Shown here: positions 34,020 to 40,884 of the stretch, one piece after another
Position numbering within the stretch: the first letter of the stretch is position 1
Layout of the letters: every line of letters begins with the position of its first letter
Origin: JAFDZW01 sp964404255
GTDB taxonomy: Bacteria > Bacteroidota > Ignavibacteria > Palsa-1295
Length of the DNA stretch: 64,000 nucleotides
Assembly: GCA_964404255.1 (NCBI GenBank)
Contig: CAYOJJ010000008.1
Coordinates: forward strand, 1-64,000
Direction of reading: 5' to 3'
Program-made: the position numbers and the translations under genes
The notes under the pieces: generated by a model
The model's input: the letters and a program-made list of their open reading frames with translations, nothing else
The model's database searches: none
What the model was told of the DNA's origin: nothing

Positions 34020-35124
34020 GATCTGCTGCTCTCACCGTTGTAATAATCTTAGTACCGGTCTCGATCTGCCTAACGAGCTTTTTATAGGCATCGAGCACCT
34101 CGTCCGATCTAACGTGTTCGAACGTCTGGGGATAGACAATCATTTCGTAGGGCACTCCTACCGGAGTCCAGTAATGAAAATTATGCATTGTTGCTTCAAT
34201 GTAGATCGCCACCAGCGGTATAGAATAGGCGGCAGCGATATGGACGATCGAGGTATCGGGCGTAATAAGCCGCTCACAGGTAGCGACTTGCTCGGCAAGT
34301 TCTACGAGGCTCTTGGTAAGCGGTGCAACGATCACCCGCTTATCAGCGCTCAGAGAAGCGACCGCTTGTGCTCGTTGAACGTCTTTGGGATGATAAAGTA
34401 ACAGTACCTCTTTTGCATACCTACCCTGCAAAAGACCGATACAAATTTCCGCATTTGTTTTTGTGGTAAGCTCTCTATTTGACGAACCCGCTGATAGATT
34501 AAGACCAACTCTCCCTTCGATCGTTGTTGAAGTCGGTTTCTTTAGAATTGGTTGTAATGGAACAGCAGCCGGGTCGATCCCCAATGGCCGTAATAACTCC
34601 ACGATCCGGTTAGTAATATGAGTAGAATGATGATCGAACTGCGGGACGGTAACGGAATACACTGCCGAGTTATCTTTTTCGACTCCGATCGAATAAGCCG
34701 CACCTATGAGAGAGATAATGGCAGAGGAAGTTACAGATGGGTTATCCATCAGATCGATGGCTACATCGATCTTTCGTTCGCGAAGGGAATGAAGCATGTT
34801 CAAATCCTGCCACAGGTTTTTTTTATAGATCTGTATTTCGCAATCGATGGGTAAGAGCGGGACAATAGACTTATTATTCTCTCCGAGGATCACAATAATA
34901 TGGGCCTTGGGAAAATGCCGCTTTGTCTCGACGAGTAATGGCGTACTTATAATAGCATCACCTATACGATCCTGGCGCAGAAAAAGGATAGTAGGGGCTT
35001 CAGGAAGAGATAGGGGATATCTGGTGATCTTTTGTGTCGTTCGCAAGGCAAGAATAGCGATAAACGCCTTCCGTAAGGCGATCTCTACTCGTTTGATAAG
35101 CGAGCGAAAAAAAGAGGGGTTCAT
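34009..35124 (-). CDS. Family 9 glycosyltransferase (heptosyltransferase-like)
   Basis: 371 residues from ATG 35124 (a TTG three codons upstream falls in the terminator stem and is rejected). Family 9 signatures: ILFLRQDRIGDAIISTPLL (about 47-65), VGLNLSAGSSNREL (nucleotide-sugar region), and ERLITPDTSIVHIAAAYSIP (about 288-307). First gene of the LPS-type cluster, overlapping the MsbA-like gene by 11 bases. The start codon lies 8 bases after the terminator stem of rpmB, so expression may depend on read-through or on a promoter inside rpmB. Weak ribosome-binding context. Confidence 0.87.
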   Translation of the reverse strand: MNPSFFRSLIKRVEIALRKAFIAILALRTTQKITRYPLSLPEAPTILFLRQDRIGDAIISTPLLVETKRHFPKAHIIVILGENNKSIVPLLPIDCEIQIYKKNLWQDLNMLHSLRERKIDVAIDLMDNPSVTSSAIISLIGAAYSIGVEKDNSAVYSVTVPQFDHHSTHITNRIVELLRPLGIDPAAVPLQPILKKPTSTTIEGRVGLNLSAGSSNRELTTKTNAEICIGLLQGRYAKEVLLLYHPKDVQRAQAVASLSADKRVIVAPLTKSLVELAEQVATCERLITPDTSIVHIAAAYSIPLVAIYIEATMHNFHYWTPVGVPYEMIVYPQTFEHVRSDEVLDAYKKLVRQIETGTKIITTVRAADHVA

Positions 35125-35131
35125 AAAAAGC

Positions 35132-35161
35132 AAAAGTCGCTCCGTTTCGGGAGCGACTTTT
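35132..35161 (-). terminator. Terminator of the rpsR-rpmB unit
   Basis: AAAAGTCGCTCC (35132-35143) and GGAGCGACTTTT (35150-35161) form a 12-bp perfect stem with a six-base loop; on the minus strand it is followed by GCTTTTT running into the GT9 start codon. Confidence 0.88.
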
Positions 35162-35178
35162 CCTGATACAAGAATATC

Positions 35179-35397
35179 TTAGCGAGCAGCTTTCTTGAAC
35201 GCAGCAAAGCCCTTTTTATCCAGCGTGCGAAGGGCACGGGCAGTAGCTTTGATCTTAACGAATTGGCCCTTCTCCGGATCCCAAACGCGCTTGGTCTGGA
35301 GATTCGGGATAAAACGGGTCTTTGTACGGTTGACCGCATGGGAAACGTGGTTTCCTGCTTTCGGTCTTACTCCGGTTAATTCACAAACTCGTGACAT
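35179..35397 (-). CDS. rpmB: 50S ribosomal protein L28
   Basis: 72 residues. Starts MSRVCELTGVRPKAGNHVSH, the standard L28 opening, then NRTKTRFIPNLQTKRVW and a basic tail with KATARALRTLDKKG. Structural component of the large subunit. 29 bases after rpsR; last of a four-gene minus-strand unit, followed by a terminator. Only the first of the possible zinc-type cysteines is present (one Cys at residue 5), so it is the zinc-free form. Confidence 0.98.
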   Translation of the reverse strand: MSRVCELTGVRPKAGNHVSHAVNRTKTRFIPNLQTKRVWDPEKGQFVKIKATARALRTLDKKGFAAFKKAAR

Positions 35398-35426
35398 TGG
35401 ATTTGCCTTTCTGTTCTAAACTCTGA

Positions 35427-35732
35427 TTATTTCATTCCGGCTGCTACGAACGGGAGCAAAGCCAAATGGCGGGCATGCTTGATCGAGCGTTCGATATCGC
35501 GCTGACCTTTAGCGCTTACACCGGTGATACGATTAGGAAGAATTTTACCGCGGTCGTTTATGAAACGCTCTAAGATGCGGATATCGCGGTAATCGACGTA
35601 CTTAATACCACGAAGTTTAAGCGGATCAACTTTCTTCTTGTTGTTATCGCGCTTATTGTTGGCGTTGTTACGGCCCGGCTGTCCCGGACGTCCGTTTCTA
35701 CCGCCTGCTTGTTCTTTTTTCTGAAATGCCAT
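35427..35732 (-). CDS. rpsR: 30S ribosomal protein S18
   Basis: 101 residues, longer than the ~75 of E. coli because of a basic Gly/Asn/Arg-rich N-terminal extension (about 35 residues). The core is clear: GIKYVDYRDIRILERFINDR, GKILPNRITGVSAKGQRDIE and IKHARHLALLPFV. S18 binds 16S rRNA beside S6; here the usual partners rpsF and rplI are not adjacent. It starts 2 bases after the BtuF-like gene, which suggests transcription together with that unrelated gene. Confidence 0.97.
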   Translation of the reverse strand: MAFQKKEQAGGRNGRPGQPGRNNANNKRDNNKKKVDPLKLRGIKYVDYRDIRILERFINDRGKILPNRITGVSAKGQRDIERSIKHARHLALLPFVAAGMK

Positions 35733-35734
35733 GA

Positions 35735-36649
35735 TTACTTCCTTGTAAAAAACTTTTCTACTTGTCCTTTTGCAATAAAAGGTGGCAAATATTCATCTCG
35801 TAACTCCGGATGAATAATACCGGCTAACATCTTAACACTTTCAACGAGTCTCGGCCCCGGCCTTGAGAAGTACTGCGAGCCATCGGCTATCCATACTTCA
35901 GAGGGAATGTGATTCAATCGCTTAAGAAGGGGAGGAATATCCTGCCGCTGTCTTGCAACGTCGAAGCCACATTCGGCAACGATCACAATATCCGGTTCGC
36001 TGCGGTCGATCATTTCGTGGGTGATCTCTCTTGAAGGAGAGCCATCGTAGACGATGGTAAGTGTTGCTCCGGCAGTAGAGATCAACTGGGGTATCCAGTG
36101 ACCGCTGGCGAACGGAGGGTCGCACCATTCCAGAAATAAGACCTTGGGCTTGCTTAGCTCGCAGCAGCGCTGCTGTACTTCCTTGAACCGCTTTGCCATA
36201 GTGGCCATTGGTTCGGTTGCTTCTTGAGGGCAACCGGCGGAAGCGGCAACGATCCCGAAAGAATCGATGACATCGCTAAGCGTAGAGGGTTCGAGGTTAA
36301 CAACCAGTGGCCTATGGCTTAGTTGTTCTACGGTGGCCTTTACGTGGTCGTAGCCGACGGCACAGACAGTGCAGAGGCGTTGGGTGAAGATCACATCGGG
36401 CCGAAGCTCTTCTAAAACCTTGAGGTCAAGATCGTAGATCGAACCGGTCTCGTCAAGTTGTGAACGAACTAACAGGTCTATTTCTTTACTGCTCAGGCCT
36501 GTATGAGCCTCGGAGCTGGTTACGCTCCGTTTGGTGCTTGCCTCGGCAGGGAAGTCGCATTCATGAGAAACCCCTACCAACTGGTCGTCTAATCCAAGGG
36601 CAAAACAGATCTCTGTTGCACTGGGAATAAGCGAGACAAGCCGCTTCAT
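35735..36649 (-). CDS. BtuF-like cobalamin-binding protein without signal peptide
   Basis: 304 residues of the type III ABC substrate-binding fold (BtuF/TroA-like). Opening RLVSLIPSATEICFALGLDDQ with LVGVSHECDFP, then DVIFTQRLCTVCAVGYDHV and LEWCDPPFASGHWIPQLIS, motifs common in proteins annotated as cobalamin-binding. It begins directly with the domain (MKRLVSLIPS), with no signal peptide, so as written it stays in the cytoplasm. No permease or ATPase is nearby; instead it lies between an unknown 69-residue gene (3-base gap) and rpsR (2-base gap). It may be an intracellular corrinoid carrier or sensor. Ligand not proven by sequence. Confidence 0.8.
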   Translation of the reverse strand: MKRLVSLIPSATEICFALGLDDQLVGVSHECDFPAEASTKRSVTSSEAHTGLSSKEIDLLVRSQLDETGSIYDLDLKVLEELRPDVIFTQRLCTVCAVGYDHVKATVEQLSHRPLVVNLEPSTLSDVIDSFGIVAASAGCPQEATEPMATMAKRFKEVQQRCCELSKPKVLFLEWCDPPFASGHWIPQLISTAGATLTIVYDGSPSREITHEMIDRSEPDIVIVAECGFDVARQRQDIPPLLKRLNHIPSEVWIADGSQYFSRPGPRLVESVKMLAGIIHPELRDEYLPPFIAKGQVEKFFTRK

Positions 36650-36652
36650 CGT

Positions 36653-36862
36653 TTAGACGATGATCGAATCTCCGCCGCCTTCTGGCTCAGCTAAACGGGC
36701 AATACGGTCTTCGAACACATAGCCGTTCGAACCGCCTTTTTTGCTGATACCGATAAAGCGTACCGGTACGAGCTTTGCTTTCTTTCCGAGCTGCGGAACG
36801 AACTCAACGCGTTCGACCGACTGCTTCTTCAATTTATCACCGAATGTCTGCTGTTTAGCCAT
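36653..36862 (-). CDS. 69-residue basic protein of unknown function, ribosomal neighbourhood
   Basis: 69 residues from the ATG encoding MAKQQTFGDKLKKQ; a longer frame reaching 36946 adds 28 residues with no sensible start. Basic N-terminal half, a short beta-type middle (VPVRFIGISKKGGSNGYVF) and a Gly/acidic tail. The first 15 residues recall small basic proteins seen beside ribosomal genes in Chlorobi-type genomes, but I cannot name a family. First gene of the unit with btuF-like, rpsR and rpmB, with gaps of 3, 2 and 29 bases. A ribosome-associated role is inference from position and charge. Confidence 0.65.
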   Translation of the reverse strand: MAKQQTFGDKLKKQSVERVEFVPQLGKKAKLVPVRFIGISKKGGSNGYVFEDRIARLAEPEGGGDSIIV

Positions 36863-37071
36863 ATTACCTAAACTCCTATAAAATATAAAGTTATGCCTGT
36901 AGTGCAAGCACACTTCTTGAAAAGCCAATAGTAAACAGGCTTTCAAGCCCCTAAGTTCATAAAAATGTGGGTTTTTCTGTAGGCTCTCAAGAGAATTTCC
37001 TACAAAAAAAGTAACAATTGCCCGGCAGCATGGTTTTATATAATATATACTACGTCATTCTAAATAGCTTT

Positions 37072-39174
37072 ATGAAAAAAATCCTATTTTGGTTAATTGC
37101 GGCGTTCAGCGTTGCCCTATGGCAGGATGGATATGCCCAATTAACCCATATACTTACAACGGAATCGCCGGAACAGGTATCTAACCATCCTACGGGGGTG
37201 GGACGGGATTTTTGGTTTTGTATTCCTCAAAATTTTGATAGGAATCAGCCCGGTGCTGCTTATTACCTCTACATTTATATTTCATCACTAACCAATACGG
37301 CCGTCCATATTCAAGTTGGTAATAATCCGGTCATTGATCGATCGGTGGCCGCAAATAATACAGAAATAATAGCTTGTGAATCAGGTGGAATTACTGATTT
37401 TCCTCTATCGACCATGATGTTTTCCAGTGATTCTATAGAACAAAATGCTATTCATGTTTGGTCGGATGATGCAGATGTATCGGTCTATTTTATTTCCCGT
37501 GCGCCTTTTACTTCCGATGGAATGTATTGCATTCCAACCATGGGCTGGGGCACTGAATATGTTGTCGCCTCTTTCAATGCCTTCGACCGCTATGGATTAA
37601 ATATTATTGATCTGCCTTCCGAGTTTTCAATCGTTGCCGATCGCGATAGCACCGTAGTCTCGATTACTCCAAGTTGGGGTATCCGGAAAACGGGAAGTCC
37701 GTTAACGGCTGTCCATCCTAAAGATTCTGTATTTATGGTTCTCCTTAATCGTGGCGAGTGTATTCAATACCAATCGGCCGGAGATCCGGTATTTGGAGAA
37801 GATTTGACCGGTAGCTATATTACTTCCAATAAACCTATTGGGGTCATTGGTGCATCTGTTTGTCCTAATATCAAAGACGACGATAACACCTGCGATCATA
37901 TTATAGAGATGCTCTCACCAACGCGAACCTGGGCGGATACTTATTTTACCGCACCTTTTACTGGTCGGCAATATGGCGGTGATGCTTATCTCGTTGTGGG
38001 TACAAAGAAAGACCAGATCATTGTCCGCAACGGCAGCCCCGCTGCTACAATAAATAAAGCGTTCGGATACCAATATATTTTCGATGATGGTGTAATATCT
38101 CCTCATGCTCTTTGGAGCAGCGATACCACCTTTATGTTGGTGCAATACGTGCCAAGTGCCAGTTTCGGCGCGCCTGGAACCTCACGAAATATCGGAGATC
38201 CTGATATGGTAGTAGTGAACCCCGTTAGAGGCTATGGTAAAAATACTATTTTTCAAATTCCAGTTACTCGTCCCGGTCAAACTCCATTTCAGAATTTCTT
38301 AAACATTATTTTACCGGTCTCGAATGAAGCCACTACTTTTATTGATGGAAAACCATTGTCATCTCCGGGTACTTCGTTTACATTCGGTTATAGTGGTGCA
38401 GGCGGCGGGTCCGGAAGAACCCCGATCGGCACAACCGGCTGGGAAGCAATTCTACTTGGCAGTAAAAATACTTCCGCGGAAGGTACACACATTATCAGCT
38501 CCGATACTACGGTAGGAGTCTATCTCTACGGTCGAGGCTCTGACGATGGCTATGCCTTTGCCGGAGGCTTAGGCTCTTTTGATAGCTATATAAAAGATAC
38601 TTCCAGCCCGGTTATAGGATTTAATGGTTCGGGAGCTGAGGGCACTATTATCGTTCAGGATAATCATAATTCTAAAAATCCAATCGTAGCTGTTGAACGA
38701 GATTCTCTCTATAATATGGCCGTCACAACCGATCTGACCATGCTGCCCAAATGGAGTGTTTCAAGCGATAGCATACATGTTTCCACCCTGGATATTCAAG
38801 ATAATGGATATTTACGGTTGACCTACATATACAATAATGGCATAAGAAAGCAATCTATTATTACTTCTGCGTCGCAATCCAAGGTAGAATCGGGGAAAAA
38901 CCATAATGCTCCATATTTTACGACGCCCGATCCTTTAGTAAGTAGCAGCACTGTGACTATATCCTACGATTTTGGTGCTGGTAAGATGGTTGCTCTTTCG
39001 CTCTTTGATCTTGCCGGACATAAGCTTGGAGAACTTCCTCCTATTACACAGGAGGAAGCTGGAGGACATTCCGGGGCTCTTTCGCTGCCTGCTGGCCTTT
39101 CGAATGGTACTTATGTACTTCAGGCTGTTAGTGGGACCACCGTATTTTCCTCGAAGATTATCATCAGCAAATAA
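37072..39174 (+). CDS. T9SS-secreted protein with IgGFc-binding domain
   Basis: 700 residues from ATG 37072, chosen because MKKILFWLIAAFSVALWQ begins a proper signal peptide (cleavage near GYAQ); the in-frame start at 37018 adds 18 unneeded residues. Residues ~30-440 match the IgGFc-binding N-terminal domain: GVGRDFWFCIPQNF, ITDFPLSTMMFSSDSIEQNA, DVSVYFISRAPFTSDGMY, PTMGWGTEYVVASF, and TWADTYFTAPFTGR. The last ~85 residues form a type A T9SS sorting domain with LSLFDLAGHKLGELPP, LPAGLSNGTYVLQAVSG and IIIS ending. The family is named after a human mucus protein; in bacteria the ligand is unknown, and adhesion is the usual guess. Divergent from the ribosomal unit with a 209-base gap containing no gene. 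Confidence 0.88.
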   Translation: MKKILFWLIAAFSVALWQDGYAQLTHILTTESPEQVSNHPTGVGRDFWFCIPQNFDRNQPGAAYYLYIYISSLTNTAVHIQVGNNPVIDRSVAANNTEIIACESGGITDFPLSTMMFSSDSIEQNAIHVWSDDADVSVYFISRAPFTSDGMYCIPTMGWGTEYVVASFNAFDRYGLNIIDLPSEFSIVADRDSTVVSITPSWGIRKTGSPLTAVHPKDSVFMVLLNRGECIQYQSAGDPVFGEDLTGSYITSNKPIGVIGASVCPNIKDDDNTCDHIIEMLSPTRTWADTYFTAPFTGRQYGGDAYLVVGTKKDQIIVRNGSPAATINKAFGYQYIFDDGVISPHALWSSDTTFMLVQYVPSASFGAPGTSRNIGDPDMVVVNPVRGYGKNTIFQIPVTRPGQTPFQNFLNIILPVSNEATTFIDGKPLSSPGTSFTFGYSGAGGGSGRTPIGTTGWEAILLGSKNTSAEGTHIISSDTTVGVYLYGRGSDDGYAFAGGLGSFDSYIKDTSSPVIGFNGSGAEGTIIVQDNHNSKNPIVAVERDSLYNMAVTTDLTMLPKWSVSSDSIHVSTLDIQDNGYLRLTYIYNNGIRKQSIITSASQSKVESGKNHNAPYFTTPDPLVSSSTVTISYDFGAGKMVALSLFDLAGHKLGELPPITQEEAGGHSGALSLPAGLSNGTYVLQAVSGTTVFSSKIIISK

Positions 39175-39225
39175 ATTGAAACCCTATTGGGTCACTGCGT
39201 ATGTTTGTTCTTTCAGGAACAACGT

Positions 39226-39900
39226 ATGGCAGTCTTATTTTTAACCGGATCATCCGGAGGATTAGGGAGAGCTATCAGGGCGTTCTACCTTAAAAAAGGG
39301 TGGAAAGTCGTTGGTTTCGATGCTTTTGATGATAAGTTCGTTGCCGAAGGATATTCTTCGCATCTGATCGATAGTACCAGTGAAGCATCGGTACAGCAGG
39401 CATTTGCTACAGCGATTGCATCGGTTGGTATTCCGGATCAGCTTATTGCTACTATTGGCGGTTTAAAGCCCTGGACAACAGTCGATCAGATAACCGTTGG
39501 CGACTTTAAATCTATTATCGATCTCAATCTTCTCTCGACCTTTATTTCGGTGAAACAGGCAGTTATTGCCATGAAAAATAAGGGAAGCGGATCTATTGTA
39601 ACTATCGGAGCCGATACGGCTCTGCATTCCGAACCTAAAAAAACTGCATACATTGCGGCAAAATCTGCTGTTATAGCATTTACGCAGGCAGTGGCTGAAG
39701 AAACAAAGGATATTGGAATTACAGCCAATGTTATCCTGCCGAAAGTTATTCATACCAAAGCGAATGAAGAATGGGGTTCACCGGAAGAAATTCCGCGTTG
39801 GACCGAACCAAGCGATATTGCTTCATTTTGCTTCTACCTCGCTTCTGCTGAAGGAAAGGCAATTAACGGAGCTATGATCAGAATGCCGAATAAGGCATAA
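39226..39900 (+). CDS. Short-chain dehydrogenase/reductase (SDR)
   Basis: 224 residues from ATG 39226 (MAVLFLTGSSGGLG); the frame opens 13 codons earlier but the cofactor motif would then be displaced. Classical SDR features: TGSSGGLGRA (residues ~7-16, NAD(P) binding), LIATIGG in place of NNAG, catalytic Tyr and Lys in TAYIAAKSAV with SIVTIGAD before it. The missing catalytic Ser in its usual context and the short length suggest a dihydropteridine reductase-like or atypical member. Substrate unknown. It is the first gene of a plus-strand run that continues through yqeY, cvpA and mutS2. Confidence 0.85.
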   Translation: MAVLFLTGSSGGLGRAIRAFYLKKGWKVVGFDAFDDKFVAEGYSSHLIDSTSEASVQQAFATAIASVGIPDQLIATIGGLKPWTTVDQITVGDFKSIIDLNLLSTFISVKQAVIAMKNKGSGSIVTIGADTALHSEPKKTAYIAAKSAVIAFTQAVAEETKDIGITANVILPKVIHTKANEEWGSPEEIPRWTEPSDIASFCFYLASAEGKAINGAMIRMPNKA

Positions 39901-39928
39901 TGTAGAAAAGATTTTAAGAAAGAAAACC

Positions 39929-40387
39929 ATGAGTTTAAAAGAAAAGATAACGGCCGATCTAAATGCGGCCATGAAAGCAGGGGAAAAAGTACGCACTGAG
40001 ACGCTGCGCAGTATCCGCGCTCTTATCCTCGAATTCGACAAAAGCGGTGCAGACAGAGAAATGACGGCCGATGAAGAATTGAAACTGCTTACTTCCGCTG
40101 CTAAAAAGCGCAAGGATTCGATCGAGATCTATACTGCCAATAACCGCCCGGAGCTTGCAGAAAAAGAGCAGGCCGAACTGGCAGTTATTACGGAGTATCT
40201 TCCGAAGCAGATGAGCAGGGAAGAGGTCGAGAAGCGAGTTTCGGAAGTCATTGCCGAAGTAGGGGCTGCCGGTCCGGCTGATACCAATAAAGTTATCCCG
40301 GTGCTCATGAAGGAACTCAAAGGCAAGGCCGATGGAAAGCTGGTGCAGGAGATCGTTAAAGAAAAACTTGCTGTACTGGCTTCTTAA
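39929..40387 (+). CDS. GatB/YqeY domain protein
   Basis: 152 residues, typical YqeY. Opening SLKEKITADLNAAMKAGEKV, then TLRSIRALILEFD, ELLTSAAKKRKDSIEIYTANNRPELAEKE and the C-terminal helical part EYLPKQMSREEVEKRV with VIPVLMKELKGKADGKLV. The fold matches the tRNA-binding tail of GatB; a role with tRNA or amidotransferases is assumed but unproven. Its TAA overlaps the ATG of the cvpA-like gene by one base. Confidence 0.93.
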   Translation: MSLKEKITADLNAAMKAGEKVRTETLRSIRALILEFDKSGADREMTADEELKLLTSAAKKRKDSIEIYTANNRPELAEKEQAELAVITEYLPKQMSREEVEKRVSEVIAEVGAAGPADTNKVIPVLMKELKGKADGKLVQEIVKEKLAVLAS

Positions 40388-40869
40388 TGACGATAGATAT
40401 TATCATCGGTATCTTACTTCTGCTTGCTCTATGGAAAGGATGGAGCAGAGGGTTTGTATCAATGCTCGCTTCATTTCTGCTGTTCGTAGGTGCGATCATT
40501 ATTGCAGGGCTGATCGGTGAAGGAATTGGTAAAAGCTTCTTCGGAGGTTCTTATCTGGCTCCGGTATTAGGTTTTTTCCTCTGCTTTATTGTAATCGTAG
40601 TAGTAGGAAGATTTATCATTAAAAGGATAAAGCCTAAACAGGGAATGCTTGCCGGTTTAGATAAACTGCTTGGTGCTATTGCGGGCGGTCTTCGGATGCT
40701 CTTAAGCATTGGGTTAATTCTCGCCGTCCTTCGATTATTTCATCTTCCATCTGCTTCTACGGTTGGAAGTTCAAAACTCTATCGGCTCAGTCTGGGATCG
40801 GTCGGTCTGCTTGCCAGCCCATTAAAGCCACTTACAGAATTCTCGGAACATGTGTTCGAGAATTCATAA
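40387..40869 (+). CDS. CvpA-family membrane protein
   Basis: 160 residues. Four hydrophobic helices; the opening TIDIIIGILLLLALWKGWSRGF is the family hallmark (D-x6-L-x-G-x3-G). Members are linked to colicin V production, cell-surface and purine-related phenotypes, with no settled mechanism. Placed between yqeY and mutS2; the CvpA-MutS2 order is common in Bacteroidota and Firmicutes, and starts overlap by one base with yqeY, so all three are cotranscribed. Confidence 0.88.
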   Translation: MTIDIIIGILLLLALWKGWSRGFVSMLASFLLFVGAIIIAGLIGEGIGKSFFGGSYLAPVLGFFLCFIVIVVVGRFIIKRIKPKQGMLAGLDKLLGAIAGGLRMLLSIGLILAVLRLFHLPSASTVGSSKLYRLSLGSVGLLASPLKPLTEFSEHVFENS

Positions 40870-40884
40870 TGCCTCTTTTAGTTC

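Noticed and set aside
36863..37071. Cobalamin riboswitch ahead of the BtuF-like unit
   Set aside because: No B12-box-like sequence or multi-stem architecture visible in the 209 bases.
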